Positions 20,001 to 30,932 of a stretch of 31,088 nt of DNA are shown piece after piece; within the stretch, counting starts at the first letter, position 1; every line of letters starts with the position of its first letter. The position numbers and the translations under genes are program-made. The notes under the pieces are model-generated. The model was given only the letters and a program-made list of their open reading frames with translations, had not been told where the DNA came from and ran no database searches. The DNA is from Candidatus Accumulibacter proximus (lineage in GTDB: Bacteria; Pseudomonadota; Gammaproteobacteria; Burkholderiales; Rhodocyclaceae), in assembly GCA_016709675.1 (NCBI GenBank), contig JADJMH010000017.1, forward strand, positions 1-31,088, given 5' to 3'.

Positions 20001-23000
20001 ACTACGACACCGAGAACCGCCTGATCAGCGTCGCAACCCCCTCTGGGATTTGGAACTACGAGTATGACGGACTCTGCAATCGCGTTGCTTCTGTTCATGA
20101 TGGGGTCCGCACGGAGTACGTGATCGATCCGTCGGGACTTGCCAACGTCGTTGGTGAGTACGACAGTGCGGGCAATCTCGCGGCAACCTATACCTATGGC
20201 CTGGGTCTCGTTAGTCGCGACGATGTCCAGCAGAACACCGCCTTCTATGCGTTTGACAAATTGGGCAATGCGAGCGTGCTCACGGACGAGACCGGTGCCA
20301 TTGTCAATAGATACTCGGCCGCACCTTTTGGCGACCTCATGTTCTCGACCGAGTCCGTAGAAAATCCATTTGCGTTCGGTGGTCAGTATGGAGTGATGAG
20401 CGACGATACCGGATTGTCCTTCATGCGGGCCCGATACTACAGTTCGGAGCTAGGACGCTTTCTTTCCCAGGATCCGGTTGGTTTGTCGGGCGGCATCAAT
20501 GCCTATGAATATGCGGCATCCACACCCACGACGAGTATTGATCCGCTTGGGTTGACGTCGTGGAAGGATTTCCAAATCAACTACGTGCCAGTTAATTTTT
20601 TTGGGCCAGTAGGACCAGAGTTTACGATTTCGTACACTGGGCAGAATGGTGTCATGCTGGGAGCAGGGGTTTCCGTCGGCTGGAATAATCCTGGTGTCAA
20701 CGTCACGAGCTTTTCGAACGTCGGTCCCGGCCCGAGTTGGTCGTTAGCATTGCTCGGCCCCCACCCAGTAATTCCTGGGCTCGGGGAAGGCTTAGTGTTT
20801 TCGGGTAAGGATAAATCGCTTGCACTGGGAACACCAACGGCAAGCATCGCGCTTCAGTATTTCGAGTCTCCGAGCGTATGGGCTGATTGGTACATGCATT
20901 GGTTTGGGGTAGACCCATTCAATCAGCCCGCCCAAGTCATCACTCGTCTCTTAGTCGACCAGTTGACCAGTCTCCTGTCGCCCTATTTGTCTCGCATTAC
21001 CCCGATTGTTAGAGCCCGCGATCCGAATGACATAATCGGACCTGCTGGGTACGGCGACGAGAATCATGTCAAGTCATCCGACCTCTTGCCCTATACGATC
21101 CGCTTCGAAAACGCCTCAGACGCCACTGCTGCAGCGCAACAGGTCGTCGTTACTCAGCAACTGGACAGCGATTTGGACTGGACGAGTTTCCGCGTCGGCA
21201 GCTTCGGCTGGGGTGATCTGCGCTTCGACGTTCCCGATGATCGCCCCTTCTATGAGGCCCGCATTGACCTGAGTGCGACGCGGGGTTTCCTCGTGGACAT
21301 CACGGCGGAGATCGACATCGGCGGCGGACTGGCGACCTGGACGTTCGCCACGATCGACCCGCAAACGGGGGAACCGACGACCGATGTCTTTGCGGGCTTC
21401 TTGCCACCCAACGACTCAACCGGGCGCGGAGATGGTTTCGTGTCGTACAGCGTCGAAGCACGGGATTCCGCACCTAGCGGCACGGTGATCGACGCGATTG
21501 CCAGCATCGTTTTCGACACGGAGGCTCCGATTGTCACCCCGGCAGTGTTTAATACGCTTGATGCTGGTGGGCCGCAAAGCGCGGTGGCGCCGCTGCCTGG
21601 AGTTTCTGATCTGCCGGAAATTCGCGTGTCTTGGTCTGGTGCTGACGACCCAGATGGGTCTGGAATCGCCCATTACACCGTCTATGTGACGGACAATGCT
21701 GCATCCCCAACCGTCTGGCTCCAGAATACCCAACTGACCGAGGCGATCTTCACTGGCGAGGGCGGTCACACCTACGGATTCTTCAGTGTCGCAGTCGATC
21801 ACGTGGGCCACGTCGAGCGAGTGCCCTCGACGGTCGACACCGAGACCTTCGTTCGCGCCCGAATCCCGACCCGACTCGATCTGATGGTGGGTGATGCCGA
21901 CGGCGATGGACTGCCGGACGCGGCCAGGTACGAACGCAACTCCGCCGCGACCGCCTTCAGCTTTACTGTCGTCCGATCGTCTGGTGATCTCGATGCCGCA
22001 TCGGTGTCTTACGCGGTGACGGGTTCAGGCCTGAATCCCGCTGCCGCTGATGACTTCCTCTCGCAGACACTCCCGTCCGGAGCCTTGGAGTTCGCGGCAG
22101 GCGAGGCGCAGAAAACCGTGACCATCGAGGCACGTGGAGATGCTCTCGTCGAGTTCGACGAGGTTTTCGTCGTGACCTTGTCGGCGCCCGTGAACGCCTT
22201 ACTCGGCAGCGCGACGGCTTCGGCAACGATCCTGAATGACGACGTGCCGCCACCTGAAGTGTCGATTGTCGCAACCGATGCCGTAAAGAGCGAAGGGGAC
22301 ATCGGCACGAGCGCCTTCGTGTTCAAGCTCACCCGCACCGGCGATCTCAGTGGCCCCTCGACTGTCGCTTACGCGGTGATTGGCAGTGGCAGCCATTCCG
22401 CCAGTGCCGACGACTTCGGCGGCGCATTGCCGAGCGGTGCGGTCAGCTTCGCAGCCAACGAGGCGAGCACGACCGTCACGGTCAACGTCAGCGGTGACAC
22501 AACCGTGGAACCGGACGAGGGCTTCACGGTGACGCTGAGCGATCCGAGCAATGCCACGATCGTCACGGACACAGCCGAGGGCACCATCGTGAACGACGAT
22601 GCCCTCCCCCCGCCGACGCTGGCCATCGCGGCGTTGGGTACCAACAAGGCGGAAGGCAATACGGGCACCACCGCTTTCAGCTTTTCCGTCACCCGCGGTG
22701 GCGACAGCACCGGTGTCACGACGGTCGATTACTCCGTCGCCGGTGCAGGCGCCCAGCCGGCCGACGCCGCCGACTTTGGCGGCGCCCTGCCCTCGGGAAC
22801 GCTGACCTTCGCGGCCGGCGAAGTCGAGCAGGTGGTGACCGTCGCCGTGACGGGTGACACGACGATCGAACCGGACGAGGGCTTCACGGTGACACTGAGC
22901 GATCCTGCCAACGCCACGATCACCACCGCCGTGGCTGCAGGCACGATTGAGAACGACGACGTGCCGCCGCCCACGCTAGCGATCGCCGAAGCCGATGCGG

Positions 23001-24691
23001 CGAAGCCCGAAGGCAACACGGGCAGCACCGGGTTCACCTTCACCGTCACCCGCAGCGGAGATCTGAGCGCCGCGAGTAGCGCGACCTACGCGGTGACCGG
23101 TGTCGGCGCGACGCCGGCCAATGCCGCTGACTTCACCGGCGACACCCTGCCGACAGGCACGGTGAGCTTTGCCGTCGGCGAAGCAACCCAGACGATCACA
23201 GTTAACGTGGCTGGGGACACGATCGTGGAGGGCGACGAGCGCTTCCGGGTGACGCTGAGCGACGCCAGCAATGCCGACCTCGCCACGGCAACAGCCGAGG
23301 GCACCATCGTGAACGACGATGCGCTACCTCCGCCGACTCTGGCCATTACGGCGTTGGCTGCCAGCAACGTGGAGGGCAATACGGGTACCACCACTTTCAG
23401 CTTCACGATCACCCGCGGTGGCGACACCAGCAGATCCACGACCGTCGATTACTCCGTTGCCGGTACAGGCACGCAGCCTGCGGACGCAGCCGACTTTGGC
23501 GGCGCCCTGCCCTCGGGAACGCTGACCTTCGCGGCCGGCGAAGTCGAGCAGGTGATCACCCTCGCCGTGACGGGTGACACCACGGTCGAAGCCGACGAAC
23601 AGTTCGCCGTCAATCTCAACAATCCAGGCAACGCCACGCTGGCGGTGGCTTCGGCATCCGCCACAATCGAGAACGACGACGTGCCGCGCTTGCCGACGGT
23701 GTCGATCGCCGCCGAACAGGCGCGACTGGCCGAAGGCAACAGCGGCACGACCGCGTTCTCCTTCCTGCTGACGCGCAGTGGCGACTTGTCCGGCGAGACG
23801 ACCGTTTCCTACAGACTGAGCGGTACGGCCGACGCGAGCGATTTCGTCGGCGGCCTGCTGCCCAACGGGCTAGTGGTGTTTGCCCCGGGAAGCAGCGAGC
23901 AACGGCTGACGATCGAAGTCGCCGGCGACGGGCTGATCGAGCCGCACGAGGGCTTTGTGGTTACGCTGAACGACCCGATAAATGGCACGGTGACTGCCGG
24001 CAGTGCAACCGCGACCATTGCTAACGACGACACCTCCACCTTCAAGATCGGCGACGCACCCGCCCGGCCCCCCAGATCGGATGCTGGAGCGTGGGAGAGA
24101 AGCTGGAGCCATGCAGGCGTCGATATTGAGCACAAGGCCAACCTCAACGACGCGAACGAGTCGTACAGCAACGTTCTTTTCGGGAGTTCCGGCAGCGGCA
24201 TTCTCGCCGGGGGTGACGTCTCCGGTGGCGACCTCGGGGTCAGCGGCCAGACACTGGCGACCAGCGCCGTCTTGCAGGAGATCGACGGCAGCGAGGGCTT
24301 GCGCTTTGTACTCGACGAGGAGGCCAACCAGATCAGCTTCCAGCTCAGCCGGTTCTCCCGCAACGACGAAGGCACCGGCTTCAACGAGGCCGGGCGCCTG
24401 CAACTTCTCGATGCCGCGGGTGCACCCGTCACAGAAATCTTTTTCTACGCCGACGCACTGGACGGTTCCAAGCAACTCTCGGTGTCGGTCGAGGAGGGTT
24501 TCAGTCAGGCGGTCTTTTCCGCCGGCGCGCAGAATGGCGAGGATTTCGCGTATGGAGCGTATGGTAACGAGGCCGGAAATGGCTTCGGATCGGATCCGTA
24601 TTCTGCCAATGGCAGCATGCACGGCAGCGAGTACCTGATCGACTCGGTAACCTTTACCAGCGGGTATGTCGATCTGCTGTGGGCTGGTTAG
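11043..24691 (+). CDS. Giant RTX / RHS / Calx-beta surface protein (about 4,549 residues after repair of four indels)
   Basis: The gene starts MATITLLDGNDLVNAG after AGAGG; there is no N-terminal signal peptide. It is broken at about 11257-11262 (two bases short), 12020 (one extra G), 12100 (one extra G) and 13292 (one G short); repair gives one frame. Domains by DNA position: RTX-containing 232-residue repeats 11109-15200; further GGxGxD nonapeptides to 16260; CARDB 16443-16800; PPC-like 16825-17125; IPT/TIG-like 17128-17405; DUF11-like 17423-17760; DUF6531 and about 21 YD repeats 18070-20320; RHS core ending SIDPLGL near 20560; an unrecognised post-core segment to 21010; an RDPNDIIGP surface domain 21020-21560; an FN3-like domain 21600-21860; six Calx-beta domains 21950-24030; an unknown C-terminus. 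RTX and Calx-beta domains bind calcium. Export by a type I system is inferred; no secretion gene is in the window. A large adhesin is the likeliest role. Confidence 0.9.
11109..15200 (+). repeat. Six tandem ~696-bp (232-residue) RTX-bearing repeats
   Basis: Corresponding points recur at 11109, 11803, 12501, 13197, 13892 and 14585. After indel correction the spacing is 696, 696, 696, 696 and 693 bases. Units 1-4 are almost identical in DNA, unit 5 is moderately diverged, and unit 6 is clearly diverged and leads into ordinary RTX repeats. Each unit has RTX nonapeptides (NDTVNAGGGDD, GGAGNDVLVGGGGNDTLEGG) separated by two non-RTX beta segments. Units 1 and 3 share variants (TTGGTAGGC, CAACGATACGCTC) that differ from units 2 and 4 (TTGGTGGGC, CAACGACACACTC), so the last growth step copied a two-unit block. 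Confidence 0.9.
18070..20562 (+). repeat. RHS/YD-repeat shell with RHS core inside the giant gene
   Basis: After a DUF6531-like opening (SFSRVFDGTLTGRNTAGAFG, then YGWTHTFD), about 21 YDxxGxx repeats follow, such as YDALGNLT, YDAAGRRI, YDAAGNRI and YDADGNLI. The hallmark RHS-associated core closes the block: GLSFMRARYYSSELGRFLSQ, DPVGLSGGINAYEYA and SIDPLGL. In ordinary RHS proteins the variable toxin begins right after this DPxGL motif and ends the protein. Here about 1,380 further residues follow. Confidence 0.9.
21950..24035 (+). repeat. Six Calx-beta domains, with a 720-bp two-domain duplication
   Basis: Each domain is about 115-120 residues and ends with a NDD motif (LNDDVPPP, VNDDALPPP, ENDDVPPP, VNDDALPPP, ENDDVPRLP, ANDDTSTF). 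Conserved EGNxGTT and GDxxxExDExFxVTLS blocks are typical of Calx-beta calcium-binding domains. Segments at 22741-22840 and 23461-23560, and at 22573-22602 and 23293-23322, match closely at a constant offset of exactly 720 bases, showing copying of a two-domain unit. Confidence 0.85.
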
Positions 24692-24734
24692 ACAAGGTGG
24701 CGTGTGTTCAAGAAAGGTGTTGAGGGGGAATGCT

Positions 24735-25508
24735 ATGAAAAGAAATGACATGACGTCAAACGGGGCATCGCTATACGCTTGTAGTCTCGGCTGCCGGGCA
24801 GCTATGGCTCGCACGCTCCTTCCGCTGGCGCTTGCCGCGTCACTCATTGGCGCGGCGTCGGCCGCGGTGGTCTTCGAACAGGCGCCAGCAGATGGGAATG
24901 ATGCCTTTCTCAGCATTTCCGCGGCACAAAGCGCCGACGGTTTTGTTCTGTCGACAACGACGTCGGTCACCGGGCTAACGTGGTGGGGCTCGTATCTGGA
25001 GGATCCGGGCGATCCAGCCACTCCCTTGCGAAAAGACGACTTCACCGTGCGGTTCTTCGCCGATGACGGGAGTGGAGCACCGAAAGCCCTCCCAACCGAA
25101 ACGATTTTGCAACAGCCAGCACGCTCCTCGACCTTGCTAGTGGACAAGGAGCGCGCTCCGGTTTATCGCTTCGACCTCGATCTCGCCCTCGCACCCGTCA
25201 CGCTCGCCGCCGGGAGGAACTATCTCTCCGTCGTCAACCAGTTCGATGTTCTCGATTCCCGGGCAGAGTGGTACTGGCTACTGAGCGATACGACCGGGCA
25301 GAACTTCTATCGTGTCGTCGATCGAGACCCGTGGTCGCGTGCCCTGAACCCGCCGAAGGGGAACCTGGCGTTCCAGGTGAGCGGTAACCCGGGGACGGCG
25401 ATTCCAGTTCCCGGCTCACTACTTCTAGTGTTGTCCGGCCTGGCTGGGTTGAACCTGGTGGGATTGCGCGGCCGTGGGGAGTTGGCCGCATCTCCGGTCG
25501 AGGGCTGA
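24735..25508 (+). CDS. PEP-CTERM-like exported protein
   Basis: The ATG at 24735 follows AGGGGGA at six to seven bases; it makes a 257-residue protein. An N-terminal signal peptide is clear: charged residues, then ARTLLPLALAASLIGAASA. The mature part (TWWGSYLEDP, DDFTVRFFADDGSGAP, LAAGRNYLSVVNQ, WYWLLSD) resembles domains common in PEP-CTERM proteins. The C-terminus has VPVPGSLLLVLSGLAGLNLV followed by LRGRG, a sorting signal in which the usual Pro-Glu-Pro is Pro-Val-Pro. Such proteins are processed by an exosortase and are tied to exopolysaccharide and floc formation. It lies 43 bases after the giant gene on the same strand, so co-transcription is likely. No exosortase gene is in the window. 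Confidence 0.8.
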   Translation: MKRNDMTSNGASLYACSLGCRAAMARTLLPLALAASLIGAASAAVVFEQAPADGNDAFLSISAAQSADGFVLSTTTSVTGLTWWGSYLEDPGDPATPLRKDDFTVRFFADDGSGAPKALPTETILQQPARSSTLLVDKERAPVYRFDLDLALAPVTLAAGRNYLSVVNQFDVLDSRAEWYWLLSDTTGQNFYRVVDRDPWSRALNPPKGNLAFQVSGNPGTAIPVPGSLLLVLSGLAGLNLVGLRGRGELAASPVEG

Positions 25509-25932
25509 TCGAATTCACCCGCAGCTTGCCTGGTCAGTAGGGATGAATGAACCTGTCGGACGAGATGCCAACCAAGCTCAATATCGAGTTGCATCAGGAT
25601 GCGAGGGACGCTGTGCTCAAGGCTTTGTGGATCAGACAGGTCCAGTTGTGCTTTGCTGTCCCACACGTCGGCGATGACCGGGACGCCCCGTGAAGGCAAC
25701 ATGCTCGCTGCCGTGGAACTTCGCGGTTAACAGCGCCGACGCAGAGCACGCCAACGATGCGTGACCCGCGCCATCGTTTGACCCCTGGATCCTGTGTGTC
25801 GCCTCGCTGGCGAGCCAGTGGTTCGCCGGCTTGCGGAGAGTCCTCGCCGCTCCCGAACAATGGCGCCGATGCTCGCCAAACTCGAATCAATCAGGTGCTG
25901 CAATCACGTTTCCCGTGTACGATCCTGATACC
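25509..25932. other. Intergenic region with a possible 48-codon ORF
   Basis: Both strands are partly open. On the plus strand an ATG at 25547, with AGGGA just upstream, opens a 48-residue frame (MNLSDEMPTKLNIELHQDAR...) ending at 25693. On the minus strand a frame from 25702 reads VPVIADVWDSKAQLDLSDPQ. Neither resembles a family I know, and neither has supporting context. No clear promoter or terminator for ppc was found. Confidence 0.35.
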
Positions 25933-28753
25933 ATGCCGCGAAAGCCACCCGCCCCTCCCGCTCCCATGACCCGCCACTCCAGCCCTGCTTCCGCCGCCGC
26001 CGACAAGAACCGCCCCTTGATCGAAGACATTCGCCTGCTCGGGCGCGTGCTCGGCGAGGTCATCCGCGAACAGGATGGCCCCGAAGCGTACGAGCTGGTC
26101 GAACGTGTGCGGCAACTATCGATCGCCTACCGCCTGAAAAGCGACACTCAGGCCGGGCAGGCCCTCGATGAACTGCTGCGCAGCTTGTCGAACGACCAGA
26201 CGGTCAGCGTCATCCGCGCCTTCAGCTACTTCTCGCACCTGGCCAACATCGCCGAGGACCGGCATCACGTTCGCCGCCGCCGGCTTCACGAGCGCGCCGG
26301 ACACCTGCAGGAAGGATCGCTGGCATTGAGCCTGCGGCGGCTGACATCGGCCGGCGTATCACCCGAACAAATCGGCCACAGCCTGCGTTCGGCGCACATC
26401 TCGCCCGTCCTCACGGCGCATCCCACCGAGGTCCAGCGGCAGAGTATCCTGGCTGCCGAGCGGACCATCGCCGAACTGGTGGAATGCCGCGAGACCCTGC
26501 TCGGCGCGCGCGAACTGGCCGACAACGAGGCGCTGATCAAGGCCAGGGTGACACAGATCTGGCAGACGCGAATGTTGCGCCTGGCCCGGCTGACGGTCGC
26601 CGACGAGATCGAGAACGCTCTCCAGTATTACGACGCCACTTTCCTGCGCGAGATCCCGCGCCTCTACCGCGCGCTCGAGGAAGCGCTCCCCGGCGAGCAA
26701 CTGGCGCCCTTCTTCCGCATGGGCAACTGGATCGGTGGCGACCGCGATGGTAACCCCTTCGTCACCGCCGAAACCCTGCGCATGGCGCTGCAGCGACAGG
26801 CGGCAACAGCCCTGCAACACTACCTCTCCGAAGTGCACCAGTTGGGTGGCGAACTCTCGATGTCCGCGCAATGGGTGCGCATGACGCCGGCCATGGCGGC
26901 GCTGGCCGATCGCTCGCCCGACACCAGCGAGCACCGGCGCGACGAACCGTACCGGCGAGCGCTGATCGGCATGTATGCGCGCCTGGCGGCGACGCTGCAG
27001 GCGCTGACCGGCCAGTCCGCGCTCCGCCACGCGGTGGTCAGCGCCGCCGCCTATCCCTCGGCGACCGATTTCCTCGATGACCTGCGGGTGATCGAGCACT
27101 CGCTGCGTGCGCATCACGCCGATCCCCTGATCGCCCTCCGGCTGGCACCGCTGATCCGCGCCGTCGAGGTCTTTGGCTTCCACCTGGCGACGGTCGACCT
27201 GCGGCAGAGCTCCGACCAGCACGAGGCCGTGCTCGCCGAACTGCTGCGCGTCGCCCGACTGGAGGAAAACTACGCCGGTCTGGCTGAACCGGCCCGCTGT
27301 GCCCTGCTGCTGCGACTGCTCGATGATGCCCGACCGCTGCGTGTGCGCGGCGGCGACTACAGCGCCGTGGCCAGCGGCGAACTGGCGATCTTCGAGGCTG
27401 CCGCGAGCTTGCGGCAGACGTTCGGCGACCACGCCATCCGCCAGTACATCATCTCGCACACCGAGGAAGTCAGCGACCTGCTCGAGGTCCTCCTGCTCTT
27501 CAAGGAAACCGGGCTGCTGCGCGGCACGCTGCGCGAGGGAACGCAGACCGAACTCACCGTCGTGCCGCTGTTTGAGACGATCAACGATCTGCGCCGCGCA
27601 ACGGCGATCATGCGCAACTTCTATGCCACCGCCGGCATCGCCAAGATGATCGGAGCCTCGGGCGGCGAGCAGGAAGTGATGCTCGGCTACTCGGACAGCA
27701 ACAAGGACGGCGGCACCTTCACCAGCACCTGGGAGCTCTACAAGGCCGAGACCTCGCTGGCCGCCCTGTTCGCCGGGCTTTACCAGTCGCAGGGCGTGAC
27801 GCTGCGCCTCTTCCATGGCCGTGGCGGGACGGTCGGACGTGGCGGCGGACCAAGCTACCAGGCGATCATGGCGCAGCCGCCGGCAACGGTGAATGGCCAG
27901 ATCCGCCTCACCGAGCAGGGCGAGGTGATCGCCTCCAAGTACGCCAACCCGGAGATCGGCCACCGCAACCTCGAAACACTGGTCGCAGCAACGCTGGAAA
28001 CGACCCTGCTACCGCCGACCCGGCGGGCACCGGCGCGCTTTCTGGGCGCCGCCGAGGCTCTGAGCGTGGCCAGCATGGCGGCTTATCGACAGCTCGTGTA
28101 CGAAACGCCCGGCTTCGCCGACTACTTCTTCAGCGCCACCCCGATCCGCGAAATCGCCGAGCTGAACATCGGCTCCCGCCCCGCCGCCCGCAAGGCAAGC
28201 AACGCCATCGAGCACCTGCGGGCGATTCCCTGGGGTTTCAGCTGGGGGCAGTGCCGGGTCGCCCTGCCGGGCTGGTTCGGTTTCGGATCGGCGGTCGAGG
28301 CCTACCTCGGCGGCCAGGACGACGAGCGCGAGGCACGCTTGGCGCTCCTGCGGAGGATGCACGCACAGTGGCCTTTCTTCACCACGCTGCTGTCGAACCT
28401 GGACATGGTCCTCGCCAAGACCGACCTCGGCATCGCCCGACGATACGTCGAACTGGTCGAGGACGACGCACTGGCGAGCACATTTTCGGCTTGATCGAAG
28501 CCGAATGGCGACGTACGCAGAGGGCACTGCCCTGATTACCGGCGAGGAGCAGCGCTTGTCGTCGAACCCCTCGCTGGCGCGCTCGATCGAGCACCGCTTC
28601 TCGTACATCGACCCGCTCAACCACCTGCAGGTCGAGCTGATGCGACGCTACCGCAACAGCACACCAGCCGACGCGGCAGCAATGGAACGTGTGAAACGCG
28701 GCATACACATCTCGATCAACGGCGTTGCGGCCGGGCTGCGCAATACCGGGTAG
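25933..28753 (+). CDS. ppc: Phosphoenolpyruvate carboxylase (two frameshifts near the 3' end)
   Basis: PEP carboxylase makes oxaloacetate from PEP and bicarbonate, refilling the TCA cycle. The start MPRKPPAP at 25933 is chosen over an earlier frame extension because the protein then fits family length; an in-frame ATG at 25966 is an alternative. Landmarks are LTAHPTEVQRQ (catalytic His163), GNWIGGDRDGNPF, GLLRGTLREGTQ, MLGYSDSNKDGG near residue 585, LFHGRGGTVGRGGGP (His628) and FSWGQCRVALPGWFG. The given frame stops at 28494. Restoring one base near 28482 and one near 28529 gives IFGLIEAEWRRTQRALALIT and SIEHRFSYIDPLNHLQVEL, and the invariant end AGLRNTG at 28753. The repaired protein is about 940 residues. 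Confidence 0.95.
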
Positions 28754-28832
28754 CGGAGAAAGGCGAATCCACCGAGACTATCAATTTGGGTGTGCCCTCG
28801 TCCACGGGTCTTCTGACCCATTGAGGCTTCGG

Positions 28833-29195
28833 CTAAGCGTCCCGGCCCAACTCTGCCACCTCCGCATCGCTGAAGACCCGCGAGCGCGTGTGAAAGGCCT
28901 TACCCTCTGGACCTTCGAGCGAGAAGGTCCCGCCATGACCGTCGATCACATCGATGATCAACTGGGTGTGCTTCCAGTATTCGTATTGTGACTTGCCGAT
29001 GTAGAAAGGGCAGCCGCCAATCTCGCCGAGGAATACGTCGCCAGCGCCGATGGTGATCTCTCCCGGCAGATAGCAGTTGGCGGCGCTGTTGTCGCAACAA
29101 CCGCCAGATTGGTGGAACATCAGCGAACCGTGCTTCTGCTTGAGGAACGCGATGAGATTGAGCGCCGCTTCAGTGGCAATGACTTTTTCAACCAT
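28833..29195 (-). CDS. DUF779 family protein
   Basis: This 120-residue protein begins MVEKVIATEAALNLIAFLKQ and carries the family's cysteine-rich block FHQSGGCCDNSAANCY, then GDVFLGEIGGCPFYIGKSQY and a conserved WKHTQLIIDVIDGHGG. DUF779 proteins are small and of unknown function, and are nearly always encoded beside acetaldehyde-type aldehyde dehydrogenases, as here: the dehydrogenase stop is 62 bases upstream on the same strand. The clustered Cys residues suggest metal binding or a redox role, which is inference. The frame is intact and ends convergently with ppc. Confidence 0.9.
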   Translation of the reverse strand: MVEKVIATEAALNLIAFLKQKHGSLMFHQSGGCCDNSAANCYLPGEITIGAGDVFLGEIGGCPFYIGKSQYEYWKHTQLIIDVIDGHGGTFSLEGPEGKAFHTRSRVFSDAEVAELGRDA

Positions 29196-29257
29196 GTTGG
29201 TCTCCGGGTGCTGGGGTGGCTGCCCACCCCAGCCCGTAAATCAAGGCGAGGGAGGCA

Positions 29258-30753
<1,496 letters not shown>

Positions 30754-30806
30754 GTCTCCTCATTGTTGGGTGATTGATGAATGCATTTTCTGGGCAAACC
30801 TTGCCT

Positions 30807-30822
30807 CCAAAGAGCCGTGCCA
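30807..30822 (-). promoter_or_regulatory. Possible sigma-54 promoter of the aldehyde dehydrogenase operon
   Basis: On the minus strand TGGCACGGCTCTTTGG has a perfect -24 element (TGGCACG) four bases before TTTGG, against the consensus TTGCW at -12. It lies about 54 bases upstream of the start codons, and orthologous acetaldehyde dehydrogenases are often sigma-54 dependent. The -12 half deviates, and an indel in the T-run could explain the poor fit. Confidence 0.4.
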
Positions 30823-30932
30823 GAACAGCTTATCGAAGGCAACCCATCGACGCAAGGTAGCGCTGTCAAGCGCTCACCTCCCACGCCCGATGGCACGAAC
30901 AGGACCCCGGGTACGCCACGTGACGGCCGTCG

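Noticed and set aside
18070..20562. Contact-dependent toxin with downstream immunity gene
   Set aside because: The RHS core is not followed by a C-terminal toxin and no small immunity gene follows; the next gene is a PEP-CTERM protein.
26359..27963. 534-codon minus-strand frame inside ppc
   Set aside because: It lies wholly antisense to strongly conserved PEP carboxylase motifs and is a product of high GC at third codon positions.
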